A stretch of 46,306 bases of DNA, from positions 1 to 46,306 of the forward strand of contig CAAELE010000036.1 of NCBI GenBank assembly GCA_900756765.1, read 5' to 3'. A program made the translations under genes and the position numbers. Positions within the stretch are counted from its first letter, which is position 1. Each line of letters begins with the position of its first letter. Of this stretch, positions 7,338-15,371 are shown in pieces. The stretch comes from an uncultured Collinsella sp. GTDB lineage: Bacteria > Actinomycetota > Coriobacteriia > Coriobacteriales > Coriobacteriaceae. The notes under the pieces are model-generated. The model made no database searches. It was not told where the DNA came from and saw only the letters and a list, made by a program, of their open reading frames with translations.

Positions 7338-7419
7338 GGGAGTTTGCCCGAGTGGTTAATGGGGACGGGCTGTAAACCCGTTGGCTCTGCCTACATAGGT
7401 TCGAATCCTATAGCTCCCA
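7338..7419 (+). tRNA. tRNA-Tyr(GTA)
   Basis: A class II tRNA with a long variable arm. Acceptor strands GGGAGTT and AGCTCCC pair; the anticodon loop CTGTAAA gives anticodon GTA; the T-loop is GGTTCGAATCC. No CCA end is encoded. It is the first of three tRNAs ahead of tuf. Confidence 0.95.
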
Positions 7420-7429
7420 CCCGTCAAGT

Positions 7430-7505
7430 GCCTGTATAGCTCAGTCGGTAGAGCACTTCGTTGGTAACGAAGAGGTCACCAGTTCAAGTCTGGTTGCAGG
7501 CTCCA
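7430..7505 (+). tRNA. tRNA-Thr(GGT)
   Basis: Acceptor strands GCCTGTA and TGCAGGC pair; the anticodon stem CTTCG/CGAAG holds the loop TTGGTAA, anticodon GGT. The CCA end is encoded. Confidence 0.96.
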
Positions 7506-7508
7506 TCC

Positions 7509-7585
7509 GGCGGTGTAGCTCAGTTGGTTAGAGCACACGGTTCATACCCGTGGCGTCACTGGTTCGAATCCAGTCACCGCTACCA
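7509..7585 (+). tRNA. tRNA-Met(CAT)
   Basis: Acceptor strands GGCGGTG and CACCGCT pair with a G-T at the first position; the stem CACGG/CCGTG carries the loop TTCATAC, anticodon CAT. The paired first position suggests an elongator rather than an initiator tRNA. The CCA end is encoded. Confidence 0.93.
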
Positions 7586-7596
7586 TAGGTAACACG

Positions 7597-7627
7597 GTGG
7601 CTTCTCAATAGTATGTTGAGAGGCCAC
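7597..7627 (+). other. Leader hairpin between tRNA-Met and tuf
   Basis: A 12-bp stem (GTGGCTTCTCAA against TTGAGAGGCCAC) lies 12 bases after tRNA-Met. It lacks a T-run, so it is more likely an RNA-processing or stability structure separating tRNAs from the tuf message than a terminator. Confidence 0.4.
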
Positions 7628-7681
7628 TATGGTATAAAGGCAAAGTCCCGTCCGGGGACGACCTGTTTAGAGGAGGGCTTT

Positions 7682-8872
7682 ATGGCCAAAGAGAAGTTTG
7701 AGCGCACTAAGCCGCATGTTAACATCGGCACCATTGGTCACGTCGACCACGGCAAGACCACGCTGACCGCTGCCATCACCAAGGTTCTCTCCGAGACCGA
7801 GGGCTGCAAGGCTGACTTCACTGCGTTCGAGAACATCGACAAGGCTCCCGAGGAGCGCGAGCGCGGCATTACGATCTCCGTCTCCCACGTCGAGTACGAG
7901 ACTGCTGCCCGTCACTACGCTCACGTTGACTGCCCGGGCCACGCTGACTACGTCAAGAACATGATCTCCGGTGCTGCTCAGATGGACGGCGCTATCCTGG
8001 TCATCGCCGCTACCGACGGCCCCATGGCTCAGACCCGCGAGCACATCCTGCTCGCCCGTCAGGTCGGCGTTCCCTACATCGTCGTCTTCCTGAACAAGTG
8101 CGACATGGTCGACGATGACGAGCTCATCGACCTCGTCGAGATGGAGACCCGTGAGCTCCTCTCCGAGTACGATTTCCCCGGCGACGACATCCCCGTCATC
8201 CGTGGTTCCGCTCTGGGCGCTCTCGAGGGCGACGCCAAATGGATGGACGCCATTCGCGAGCTCATGAACGCTGTCGACGAGTACATCCCGACGCCTGCTC
8301 GTAACAACGACCTCCCGTTCCTGATGGCCGTTGAGGACGTTATGACCATCTCCGGCCGTGGTACCGTTGCTACCGGCCGTGTCGAGCGCGGTGAGCTCAA
8401 GCTCAACGAGCCCGTCGAGATCGTCGGCATCAAGGATACCCAGAACACCGTCGTTACCGGTATCGAGATGTTCCGTAAGTCCATGGACTTCTGCGAGGCT
8501 GGCGACAACGTCGGTCTGCTGCTCCGCGGCATCAAGCGCGAGGACATCGAGCGCGGCCAGGTTCTCTGCAAGCCCGGTTCGGTTACCCCGCACACCAAGT
8601 TCACCGGCGAGATCTACGTTCTGACCAAGGAGGAGGGCGGCCGTCACACCCCGTTCTTCGATGGTTATCGTCCTCAGTTCTACTTCCGTACCACCGACGT
8701 TACCGGTACGGTCAAGCTCCCCGAGGGCACCGAGATGGCTATGCCTGGTGACCACATCACCATCGAGGGCGACCTCATCCACCCGATCGCCATGGAGGAG
8801 GGCCTGCGCTTCGCTATCCGCGAGGGTGGCCACACCGTCGGTTCGGGCATCGTCTCCACGATCATTGAGTAA
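7682..8872 (+). CDS. tuf: Translation elongation factor Tu
   Basis: A 396-residue EF-Tu of standard length. The GTPase motifs are G1 GHVDHGKTT, switch I RGITIS, G3 DCPGHADY and G4 NKCDMVDD; domains II and III follow, with MFRKSMDFCEAGDN in domain II and GTVKLPEGTEMAMPGDH in domain III. It delivers aminoacyl-tRNA to the ribosome. The ATG is preceded by GAGGAGGG at ideal spacing; upstream in-frame codons belong to the leader. Codon use is strongly biased to C-ending codons as expected for a very highly expressed gene. It is probably co-transcribed with the three upstream tRNAs and ends at a clear terminator. Confidence 0.98.
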   Translation: MAKEKFERTKPHVNIGTIGHVDHGKTTLTAAITKVLSETEGCKADFTAFENIDKAPEERERGITISVSHVEYETAARHYAHVDCPGHADYVKNMISGAAQMDGAILVIAATDGPMAQTREHILLARQVGVPYIVVFLNKCDMVDDDELIDLVEMETRELLSEYDFPGDDIPVIRGSALGALEGDAKWMDAIRELMNAVDEYIPTPARNNDLPFLMAVEDVMTISGRGTVATGRVERGELKLNEPVEIVGIKDTQNTVVTGIEMFRKSMDFCEAGDNVGLLLRGIKREDIERGQVLCKPGSVTPHTKFTGEIYVLTKEEGGRHTPFFDGYRPQFYFRTTDVTGTVKLPEGTEMAMPGDHITIEGDLIHPIAMEEGLRFAIREGGHTVGSGIVSTIIE

Positions 8873-8899
8873 ATTAGCTCTCTGATATAGCTGACTTAG

Positions 8900-8934
8900 A
8901 GAACCCGGCACTTATATGGGTGCCGGGTTCTTTT
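8900..8934 (+). terminator. tuf terminator
   Basis: An 11-bp stem (AGAACCCGGCA against TGCCGGGTTCT, 10-base loop) followed by TTTT, 28 bases after the tuf stop codon. Confidence 0.85.
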
Positions 8935-9076
8935 CTGCAATGGATATTGAGCCGTTGCTGGTGTCCAGAGGATCGATAATGGTTCTGGGTACACCGTCGA
9001 TTAGATCTCGCTGGCTTCATTGATGTGTTCCAAATATGAATGGATTCAGCGAGAACCAATTGATTCGAGGTTTTCA

Positions 9077-9106
9077 TTGACAGCACTTACATAGAGCTGA
9101 TAAAGT
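9077..9106 (+). promoter_or_regulatory. Promoter of the rpmG-tRNA-Trp-secE-nusG unit
   Basis: A -35 TTGACA (9077-9082) with a -10-like TAAAGT at 9101-9106 (18-base spacer), within GAGGTTTTCATTGACAGC. This 18-base context is nearly identical to that of the tRNA/tuf promoter at 7236-7253. Confidence 0.6.
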
Positions 9107-9151
9107 ACCATCTCGTGCCCGTACGGGGCGGATATGAAAGGTTCAGGATAC

Positions 9152-9301
9152 ATGCGTACTCTAGTTACTCTTGCGTGCACTGAGTGCAAGCGCCGCAACT
9201 ATACGACCACCAAGAACAAGGCGAACATGCCTGATCGTATGGAGATCAAGAAGTATTGCCCCTGGTGCCGTCATCACACGCTGCACAAAGAGACTCGCTA
9301 G
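9152..9301 (+). CDS. rpmG: 50S ribosomal protein L33
   Basis: A 49-residue L33. The sequence begins MRTLVTLACTECKRRNYTTT and ends HHTLHKETR. Two CxxC pairs (ACTEC and YCPWC) form the zinc-binding ribbon, so this is the zinc-containing form. It binds the large ribosomal subunit near the E site. AAAGG lies 13 bases before the ATG, rather long, but the length and ends match the family. It is followed within 14 bases by tRNA-Trp and then secE-nusG, the usual actinobacterial and Firmicutes order. Confidence 0.96.
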   Translation: MRTLVTLACTECKRRNYTTTKNKANMPDRMEIKKYCPWCRHHTLHKETR

Positions 9302-9314
9302 TCTTTAGTCATAT

Positions 9315-9390
9315 ACGCCAGTAGTTCAATTGGTAGAGCATCGGTCTCCAAAACCGAGTGTTGAGGGTTCGAGTCCTTCCTGGCGTGCCA
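9315..9390 (+). tRNA. tRNA-Trp(CCA)
   Basis: Acceptor strands ACGCCAG and CTGGCGT pair; the stem TCGGT/ACCGA holds the loop CTCCAAA, anticodon CCA; the terminal CCA is encoded. It lies between rpmG and secE. Confidence 0.96.
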
Positions 9391-9399
9391 GTCATTATT

Positions 9400-9430
9400 C
9401 CGTAAGCTCCCAATTGGGGGCTTACGGTTT
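9400..9430 (+). terminator. Hairpin between tRNA-Trp and secE
   Basis: A 12-bp stem (CCGTAAGCTCCC against GGGGGCTTACGG, one G-T pair) followed by TTTACTC. It could be a partial terminator or a processing site at the 3' end of the tRNA. Confidence 0.55.
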
Positions 9431-9466
9431 ACTCATGTATAAGCGCATTGCGCGGAGGTAACCCAA

Positions 9467-9805
9467 ATGGCCAACAAGAAGAACAAGAAGAAGGCTCAGC
9501 AGCCGGCACCTGCCAATAACGCTGCCGCCAACTCCAAGGTTGAGGCCAAGAAGGCCGTTGCCAAGAAGAACGAGAAGGCTGCGAAGCCCAAGAAGAACGA
9601 GAAGCCTGGTTTCTTCGCCCGCACCAAGAAGTATTTCGCTTCGGTGAAGTCCGAGATGAAGCGTGTCACGTGGCCCGATAAGAAGGAGCTCGTGAACTAC
9701 TCGGTCGTCGTTTGCGCTTCTCTGATCGTCGTCGGCGTCGTCATCGCTCTGCTCGATGCTGGCTTTGGCGAGGCTCTTGCTCTGTTCTCTGGATTGAGGG
9801 GCTAA
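9467..9805 (+). CDS. secE: Protein translocase subunit SecE
   Basis: A 112-residue SecE. The conserved C-terminal part is present: amphipathic helix FFARTKKYFASVKSEMKRV, the TWPDKKEL motif and one membrane segment (VVVCASLIVVGVVIALL). SecE stabilises SecY in the protein-export channel. The first 45 residues are an unusual hydrophilic extension rich in Lys and Ala, absent from minimal SecE proteins of about 60 residues but seen in some actinobacteria. The ATG follows GGAGG. Its stop is three bases before nusG, so the two are almost certainly co-translated. Confidence 0.95.
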   Translation: MANKKNKKKAQQPAPANNAAANSKVEAKKAVAKKNEKAAKPKKNEKPGFFARTKKYFASVKSEMKRVTWPDKKELVNYSVVVCASLIVVGVVIALLDAGFGEALALFSGLRG

Positions 9806-9808
9806 ACC

Positions 9809-10345
9809 ATGTCTAAGCGTTGGTACGTCGTTCACACTTACTCTGGATACGAGAACCGCGTTAAGTCCGATCTCGAGCATCGTATCGAGACCATGGGCAT
9901 GCAGGACCGTATCTTTGATATCGAGATTCCTATGGAGCGCGTCACCGAGATCAAAGAGGGTGGCAAGCGCGAGACCAAGGATTCTAAGATCTTTCCGGGT
10001 TATGTCCTGGTTCGCATGGAGATGGATGACGATGCGTGGACGTGTGTTCGCAACACGCCCGGCGTCACCGGTTTCCTAGGCGGCAACGGCAAGCCCGCTC
10101 CGCTTTCCCGCGACGAGTACAACAAGATGACTCGTCGTCCCGGTAAGGGCGATTCGCCCAAGCGCACCTCGGTTGATATTCAGGTTGGCACGTCCGTCCG
10201 CGTCACCGATGGCCCGCTTACCGACTTTGATGGCAAGGTCTCCGAGGTTAACACCGAGGCTGGCAAGCTCAAGGTCACGCTGATGATCTTTGGCCGCGAG
10301 ACGCCGGTCGAGCTCGACTTTAACCAGGTCGCTGTCATCGCTTAA
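9809..10345 (+). CDS. nusG: Transcription termination/antitermination factor NusG
   Basis: A 178-residue NusG. The N-terminal NGN domain starts KRWYVVHTYSGYENRVKSDL and includes KIFPGYVLVRMEMDDDAW and RNTPGVTGFLG. The C-terminal KOW domain contains VRVTDGPLTDFDGKVSEVN. NusG binds RNA polymerase at the beta' clamp, affects pausing and termination, and links the polymerase to the ribosome or Rho. It directly follows secE and precedes rplK, the conserved order. The linker between the domains is rich in Arg, Lys and Pro. Confidence 0.97.
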   Translation: MSKRWYVVHTYSGYENRVKSDLEHRIETMGMQDRIFDIEIPMERVTEIKEGGKRETKDSKIFPGYVLVRMEMDDDAWTCVRNTPGVTGFLGGNGKPAPLSRDEYNKMTRRPGKGDSPKRTSVDIQVGTSVRVTDGPLTDFDGKVSEVNTEAGKLKVTLMIFGRETPVELDFNQVAVIA

Positions 10346-10465
10346 GTTTTCGTCCGTTCGCGCGAGCGTGCTTCTTCTGTGACTGCTCATCTCAGGAGTG
10401 CTTCTAACACGTGCGTGCTTACGATATAGCAAGTACTTCACACTCGTGATTCGAAAGGAATGACC

Positions 10466-10894
10466 ATGGCTGAGAAGAAGGTTGCCAACGTCATTAAGCT
10501 CCAGATTCCTGCTGGTGCAGCTAACCCCGCTCCTCCCGTCGGCCCCGCTCTGGGCGCTGCTGGCGTGAACATCATGCAGTTCTGCCAGGCCTTTAACGCC
10601 GAGACGCAGGACAAGAAGGGCGACATCATCCCCGTTGAGATCTCTGTCTACGAGGATAAGTCCTTCTCCTTCATCACCAAGACCCCGCCGGCGGCTCACC
10701 TCATCAAGAAGGAGCTGAACCTCAAGTCTGGTTCCGCTAAGCCCCAGGCCGACAAGGTTGGTCAGCTCTCCCAGGAGCAGCTCACCAAGATCGCCGAGAT
10801 CAAGATGCCGGACCTCAATGCCAACGACATTGACGCCGCCAAGAAGATCATCGCCGGTACCGCCCGTTCCATGGGCGTCACCATCGCTGAGTAG
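10466..10894 (+). CDS. rplK: 50S ribosomal protein L11
   Basis: A 142-residue L11. The N-terminal domain shows KLQIPAGAANPAPPVGPALG, the conserved proline-rich segment at the factor-binding centre, and the C-terminal RNA-binding domain ends IIAGTARSMGVTI. It binds 23S rRNA at the GTPase-associated region. I chose the ATG at 10466 because GAAAGGA lies at good spacing; an ATG two codons earlier directly abuts that signal. A gap of 120 bases after nusG suggests a separate leader for the rplKA pair. Confidence 0.97.
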   Translation: MAEKKVANVIKLQIPAGAANPAPPVGPALGAAGVNIMQFCQAFNAETQDKKGDIIPVEISVYEDKSFSFITKTPPAAHLIKKELNLKSGSAKPQADKVGQLSQEQLTKIAEIKMPDLNANDIDAAKKIIAGTARSMGVTIAE

Positions 10895-10969
10895 CGATTT
10901 CTTATGGTAACGACGGGTGCTCCGACCGGGGCGCCCGTTAAATGTGTGCAATAGGGCACACGATACGAT

Positions 10970-10997
10970 GTGGGAGGGCTCACGCCCGTTTAACCAC
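10970..10997 (+). promoter_or_regulatory. Possible L1 autoregulatory hairpin ahead of rplA
   Basis: Just before the rplA ribosome site, GTGG at 10970-10973 pairs with CCAC at 10994-10997 and encloses a GGGC/GCCC stem with asymmetric internal loops. L1 is known to repress its own operon through a hairpin of this general shape near a ribosome site. I did not test the fold against a covariance model. Confidence 0.35.
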
Positions 10998-11011
10998 AGG
11001 AGGTAATGCAC

Positions 11012-11719
11012 ATGGCTAAGCATGGTAAGAGCTATAACGCCGCTGCCGAGAAGATCGACCGCGCCACGCTCTACACCCCCCTTCAGGCTGCCAAGCTCAT
11101 CAAGGAGCTCGACACCGCCAAGTTCGACGAGACCGTCGAGGCCCACTTCCGTCTGGGCATCGATACTCGTAAGGCTGACCAGAACATCCGTGGTTCCATC
11201 TCCCTGCCCCACGGCACCGGCAAGACCGTTCGTGTTGCCGTCTTCGCCGAGGGCGAGAAGGCCCGCGAGGCCGAGGCTGCCGGCGCCGACATCATCGGTT
11301 CCGACGAGCTCGTCGCCCAGATCCAGAAGGGCGAGATCAACTTCGACGCCGCTATCGCTACGCCGAACATGATGGCCAAGGTTGGCCGCATCGGTAAGAT
11401 CCTTGGTCCCCGTGGCCTCATGCCGAACCCCAAGCTCGGCACCGTGACCATGGACGTCGCCAAGATGGTCTCCGAGCTCAAGGCCGGCCGCGTTGAGTAT
11501 CGCGCCGACCGTTACGGCATCTGCCACGTGCCCCTGGGCAAGAAGTCCTTCTCTGAGCAGCAGCTCGTCGAGAACTACGCTGCCCTGTACACCGAGATCC
11601 TGCGCGTCAAGCCCTCTTCTGCTAAGGGCAAGTACGTCAAGTCCATCTCCGTGTCTTCCACCATGGGCCCTGGCGTCAAGGTCGATCCCGCTATCCAGCG
11701 CGACTTCCTGGCTGAGTAA
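11012..11719 (+). CDS. rplA: 50S ribosomal protein L1
   Basis: A 235-residue L1 of standard length. Conserved segments include the N-terminal KHGKSYNAAAEKIDR, GTGKTVRVAVFAEGEKAREA in the first domain and GRIGKILGPRGLMPNPKLGT in the second. L1 forms the mobile stalk at the ribosomal E site and represses its own message in many bacteria. The ATG at 11012 follows AGGAGG at ideal spacing; the earlier in-frame ATG overlaps that signal. It is followed by a strong terminator instead of rplJ, an unusual break of the ribosomal cluster. Confidence 0.97.
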   Translation: MAKHGKSYNAAAEKIDRATLYTPLQAAKLIKELDTAKFDETVEAHFRLGIDTRKADQNIRGSISLPHGTGKTVRVAVFAEGEKAREAEAAGADIIGSDELVAQIQKGEINFDAAIATPNMMAKVGRIGKILGPRGLMPNPKLGTVTMDVAKMVSELKAGRVEYRADRYGICHVPLGKKSFSEQQLVENYAALYTEILRVKPSSAKGKYVKSISVSSTMGPGVKVDPAIQRDFLAE

Positions 11720-11760
11720 CTAACAGTTACTGCCTGAGCAAAGCAAGCATTGCTAAAGAG

Positions 11761-11793
11761 ACCCGGTTCTGCCTCGTGCAGGACCGGGTTTTT
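11761..11793 (+). terminator. rplKA terminator
   Basis: A 12-bp stem (ACCCGGTTCTGC against GCAGGACCGGGT, one G-T pair, 6-base loop) followed by TTTTT. It closes the ribosomal unit. Confidence 0.88.
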
Positions 11794-11808
11794 GCCATCT
11801 CGGGCCAA

Positions 11809-11845
11809 AACCACCGCAAAGGTGCCTGTCCCCTTTGTGGTGGTT
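11809..11845. repeat. Terminator-like repeat (GGGACAGG core), copy 1
   Basis: A palindrome AACCACC...GGTGGTT whose centre reads AAAGGTGCCTGTCCCCTTT. It overlaps the stop codon of the phosphoesterase gene. Near-identical copies lie at 14524-14562 and 15428-15468, each at the 3' end of a minus-strand gene. Confidence 0.8.
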
Positions 11846-12554
11846 ACCAGGGGGTTCTGGCGGTTGAGGACTCGATGGCCTCGTGGCGCTTGAGCTCGCG
11901 GCGCATGGTTTGCGAGTTGAGCCAGACTGCCTGCCAGCCACGGATGGGGTAGCGCGCTTCATCTAGCTCAAACTGCATATAGCCGCAGGCGTTGATGATC
12001 GTTGTCCCGCATGCATGCCGACGCTCGCGCTGAAAGTCGCGACCATAGCATTGGTGCACATGCCCGTGCACCATGTAGTCGGGGTTCCAGGATTCGAGCG
12101 CTGTGTTGAAGCATTCGAATCCTCGATGTGGCAGATAATCCAGATCGCCCACGCCGGCGGCGGGCGCGTGGGTAAGCAGAATGTCGCAGCCGCCGACCAT
12201 CCTCACTTTGCGGGACAGCTTGCGCATACGCTTGGTCATCTCGCGCTCGGTGTACATGTTGGCACCGTCTCGATAGCGCATGGAGCCGCCAAGCCCCGCA
12301 ATGCGGACGCCGCGATACACGTACACGGTGTCTTCGACACAGATACAGCCGCCCGGTGCATGACGTGCGTAGCGGTCATCGTGGTTGCCGCGCACGTAGA
12401 TGAGCGGCTTGTTGATGACCGTAACCAAAAACTCAAGATAGTCCGGGTCCAGGTCGCCAGCGGACAAAATCAGGTCGACACCCTCAAAGCGTTCCTTGCG
12501 AAAGCACTCCCATAGGCATCGTTCTTCGGTATCGGCTATGGCAAGGATTTTCAT
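11844..12554 (-). CDS. Metallophosphoesterase
   Basis: A 236-residue calcineurin-like phosphoesterase. Four of the five metal motifs are standard: GDLDPDY at 33-39, GNHD at 56-59, THAP in the middle and HGHVH near residue 160. The first motif is usually D-x-H; here it reads ADTEE, so Glu10 replaces the usual metal-binding His. That may alter metal choice or activity. The protein is soluble and has no signal peptide. Its ATG overlaps the stop of the upstream ParB-like/BMP fusion gene in an ATGA arrangement, so the two are translationally coupled and probably act together. The substrate is unknown; the family includes cyclic-nucleotide, dinucleotide and phosphoprotein hydrolases. Confidence 0.88.
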   Translation of the reverse strand: MKILAIADTEERCLWECFRKERFEGVDLILSAGDLDPDYLEFLVTVINKPLIYVRGNHDDRYARHAPGGCICVEDTVYVYRGVRIAGLGGSMRYRDGANMYTEREMTKRMRKLSRKVRMVGGCDILLTHAPAAGVGDLDYLPHRGFECFNTALESWNPDYMVHGHVHQCYGRDFQRERRHACGTTIINACGYMQFELDEARYPIRGWQAVWLNSQTMRRELKRHEAIESSTARTPW

Positions 12555-14467
12555 AGGGCGCGGACCTTCGGCTCATCATCGAGTTGCGGAATGGCGCCCA
12601 CCACGTTGTCGGCCAGCCAGTCCATCTCGACGATTTGCGTGCTCGGCAGTGGGGGAAAGCCCTCGATCTGCACCACGCCGTCTTGGCTATGGAGCTCGCC
12701 GCCAAATGGATTGATGGAGCCCTCGACGATGCCATTGCGGAGCAGCTGAACAAGCTTGCGCGTCTGATAGGGCAGGCCCGGAGCGTAGCGAATGTCGATG
12801 ACGCCCGAGCTCATACCATACCAGTAGTTGACGGCGCGAACCTGGCTGTCGTCACTGGTCTCATCCCAGGTGCCATGCAGCAGGCTTCGCACGATAAGCT
12901 CGTAGTAACGGCCCCAGTTCCATACCGGCATGGCGGTGCCGACGACTTTGCCATCGACCAGGCGGTGAAGTCCGTAGGCCGTGGGGTCCTCCAGCGACTT
13001 GGACATGTCAGCGCCGGTCATAACACTCACGCCTTCGCGGCACATGGCCTCGGCAAGACCGCCGGCGGGCACATCGCCCCAGGTCAGGATAATTTGCGCG
13101 CGGGGGTCGAGCAGCGAGGCGCCAATTGCAAAGGCGTTGATCTCGCTAAGCGCGCCCGACGCAAAGACGGACGCGTGGTAGCCAATGCGATGGTTGTCTG
13201 CCATGCTGGCCGCAAGGGCGCCCAGGAGGAACTTGGCCTCGTACATCTTTCCAAAATACGAGCGCACGCTTTGGTGGGGAAGGCCGATAGAGCAGTTGAG
13301 GAACCGAACCTGGGGATACTCAACGGCAGCCCTGAGCGTATATTCCATCAGGCGGTGCGAGGTCGAGAAGATGACGTTGTCTCCGTGTTTGACAGCCGTT
13401 TCCACGGCGGCGTAGAACACGTCTGGATCGTGGCAGTCCTCGAATGCCTCGGTGCGCACGATGCCGCCAAAGTGCTCGTCGAGATACTGACGCCCTTGGT
13501 CGTGCAGGCTGTCCCAGCTCGACGTAGCACAGGGGAATTCATGGATAAAGGCGATGCGCAGGGGGTTGGCCGCCGAGTAGACAGTCTTGCCCATAAAGAA
13601 GTTGAGCACGCCGGAGGTGGACTTGGCGGGCGCCTCTTCCTCATCGACGCTCGGCGCTTCGACAAGACTGACCTTGTCCTCGTCATTTTTGCCGGCAATG
13701 ACCAGCTCGCGCCAAATCTTGCACAGGCGGTTTACGACGATATCCGTCGGCGTATCTAGCAGGCGGTCCTGGTTGTAAACATTGAGGTAGACGAGCATGG
13801 CGTCGGCGGGCGTAATGTCCAGATGGTCGCCGCCGGCGCGCAGGTAGGCGCGTTTAAAGAGTAGGAAGGTGTGGCGCAGGTAGTCGACCTTTTTCTGTGG
13901 CCACTTTTCGACAAGGTCCTGGCCGAGCATCTTGGCGAGCGTCTCATAGCTTCCCTCGCGCGAGAACTCAATCTCGTATAGGGGGCAGACGCGCCAAAAC
14001 GCGCAGAACTCGCCGTACAGGCGACTTTCGACGGAATCCCATGTGCCGGGGTAGAGGCGGGTGACCTTGGCCGAAACCGTCGGGGCGTCCAGGAATTTGA
14101 GGACGCTGACGCGCTTGTTGCCCTCCTGGACGTAGAACCGATGCATGAACTCGGTGACGATGATGGGGTCGCGATAGCCCTCGGTCACCTGGATGTCATA
14201 GAGGTTGGACCACTTGCGGGCGAACTCGGTGCTAAATGGCAACAGGGGCATAAAGTTGCACGAAAAGGCTGACTGACGGCCCTTGGTAACCGTGCCGACG
14301 ACCATTTCGAGCGGAATGTCCCTTAGGCCGACGCTCTCTCGCTGACCTAAGGGGAGCTGGGCAACGAGGCTATCGAGGTCCGTAAGGTACGGGTGCTCGC
14401 TTTGGCTGATGGCGCGACGGCGTCCCTGCTCGCCGCGCTTGCGCGCTTGACGATAGGCCTCTTCCAT
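12551..14467 (-). CDS. Fusion of a ParB-like domain with a BMP/PnrA-type ligand-binding domain
   Basis: A 638-residue protein with two recognisable parts. Residues about 45-145 resemble the ParB/Srx-like N-terminal domain, with DPIIVTEFMHRFYVQEGNKR and a following VSVLKFLDAPTVSAKVTRL. Residues about 300-570 resemble the basic membrane protein family (PnrA/Med), periplasmic nucleoside-binding proteins; examples are RIAFIHEFPCATSSWDSLHD, NCSIGLPHQSVRSYFGKMYE and FLLGALAASMADNHRIGYHA. Unlike PnrA lipoproteins it has no signal peptide or lipobox, so the binding domain should sit in the cytoplasm. A role as a sensor of a nucleoside-like ligand is possible but inferred. The downstream phosphoesterase overlaps it by four bases. 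The ATG has AGGGAG eight bases upstream. Confidence 0.82.
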   Translation of the reverse strand: MEEAYRQARKRGEQGRRRAISQSEHPYLTDLDSLVAQLPLGQRESVGLRDIPLEMVVGTVTKGRQSAFSCNFMPLLPFSTEFARKWSNLYDIQVTEGYRDPIIVTEFMHRFYVQEGNKRVSVLKFLDAPTVSAKVTRLYPGTWDSVESRLYGEFCAFWRVCPLYEIEFSREGSYETLAKMLGQDLVEKWPQKKVDYLRHTFLLFKRAYLRAGGDHLDITPADAMLVYLNVYNQDRLLDTPTDIVVNRLCKIWRELVIAGKNDEDKVSLVEAPSVDEEEAPAKSTSGVLNFFMGKTVYSAANPLRIAFIHEFPCATSSWDSLHDQGRQYLDEHFGGIVRTEAFEDCHDPDVFYAAVETAVKHGDNVIFSTSHRLMEYTLRAAVEYPQVRFLNCSIGLPHQSVRSYFGKMYEAKFLLGALAASMADNHRIGYHASVFASGALSEINAFAIGASLLDPRAQIILTWGDVPAGGLAEAMCREGVSVMTGADMSKSLEDPTAYGLHRLVDGKVVGTAMPVWNWGRYYELIVRSLLHGTWDETSDDSQVRAVNYWYGMSSGVIDIRYAPGLPYQTRKLVQLLRNGIVEGSINPFGGELHSQDGVVQIEGFPPLPSTQIVEMDWLADNVVGAIPQLDDEPKVRAL

Positions 14468-14523
14468 GGTGTCTACTCCCTTAGTCGTTTAAACAACGAT
14501 ATGAACCATGGTACCACGATGCG

Positions 14524-14562
14524 AAACCACCAGAAAGGTGCCTGTCCCCTTTGCGGTGGTTT
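14524..14562. repeat. Terminator-like repeat (GGGACAGG core), copy 2
   Basis: The palindrome AAACCACC...GGTGGTTT has the same 19-base centre AAAGGTGCCTGTCCCCTTT as copies 1 and 3. It touches the MscS stop codon and would act as a terminator on the minus strand. Confidence 0.8.
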
Positions 14563-15329
14563 TAGGCGATGATGGGGGCGATGGCGCGGATACAGGCGTC
14601 GGCTGCCGTGAAAGTGGTGCTGTCGTCACTGACGATGAAGATGATTTTGCCCTTGACGCCAAAGTCGCCGATCTCGCTAAAGAGCACGTACGGCTCCTTG
14701 TCAAAGCCCGAGATGGGAAGCACAGCGGCCTTGGTGGCGTTGGTGAGCTCATCTGCCAGCGCGTCCAGTGAAGCCCACTTGGACGTGTCCTTGACCGCGA
14801 CGGGGACGGCCACGCGCCCAAAGGGCATCAAATGCACGAGTGTGTTCTTGGAGATGTTGGAGTTGGGGATGATGATGGTCTGCCCGCAGGCATCTTCGAT
14901 GGTCGTATGGCGCCAGGTGATATCTTGGACCACGCCCGACACGCCGCCGACCTCGATATTGTCGCCGGGTTTGATAATGCCCATAAACGTCACCTGCATG
15001 CCGCCGATGAGGTTTGAAAGCGTGTCCTGAAAGCCGAGCGAGATGGCGATGCCGCCGACGCCAAGAGCGGCGACGAGGGCGTTTGCGTTAACGCCAAAGC
15101 AGTTGTCGAGGATAAAACTGCCGCCGATCGTCCATATGACGGCGCGCGCGATGTTGATGAAGATGCTGGATGAAGGGAGTGGGTTATCGTCGCGGTTAAG
15201 CAGGTGGCGCAGGGTCTTGGACGCGACCTTGGCGGCAACGGCGGTGCCGATAGCCAAGATACCTGCCCAGATGATGTTGTGGACCCATCGTTGTGCAAAG
15301 AAATGAAGAATTGGCTCAAACAATTCCAT
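14562..15329 (-). CDS. Small-conductance mechanosensitive channel (MscS family)
   Basis: A 255-residue MscS-type channel. It has membrane segments near residues 15-35 and 60-80 and a pore helix rich in Gly and Ala (ALVAALGVGGIAISLGFQDT). The beta domain follows with the motif IKPGDNIEVGG and a conserved IIIPNSNI. A cytoplasmic alpha-beta domain follows. The channel opens under membrane tension and releases solutes during osmotic downshock. It stands alone between a double terminator upstream and a repeat at its stop codon, so it is probably transcribed singly. The length is close to the E. coli MscS core (286 residues). Confidence 0.92.
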   Translation of the reverse strand: MELFEPILHFFAQRWVHNIIWAGILAIGTAVAAKVASKTLRHLLNRDDNPLPSSSIFINIARAVIWTIGGSFILDNCFGVNANALVAALGVGGIAISLGFQDTLSNLIGGMQVTFMGIIKPGDNIEVGGVSGVVQDITWRHTTIEDACGQTIIIPNSNISKNTLVHLMPFGRVAVPVAVKDTSKWASLDALADELTNATKAAVLPISGFDKEPYVLFSEIGDFGVKGKIIFIVSDDSTTFTAADACIRAIAPIIA

Positions 15330-15371
15330 GTAGGGAAACCTCCTAATGATCGTCCAACCATGATACCCACC

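Noticed and set aside
7667..8911. Open frame opposite tuf
   Set aside because: Antisense shadow of the strongly biased tuf gene.
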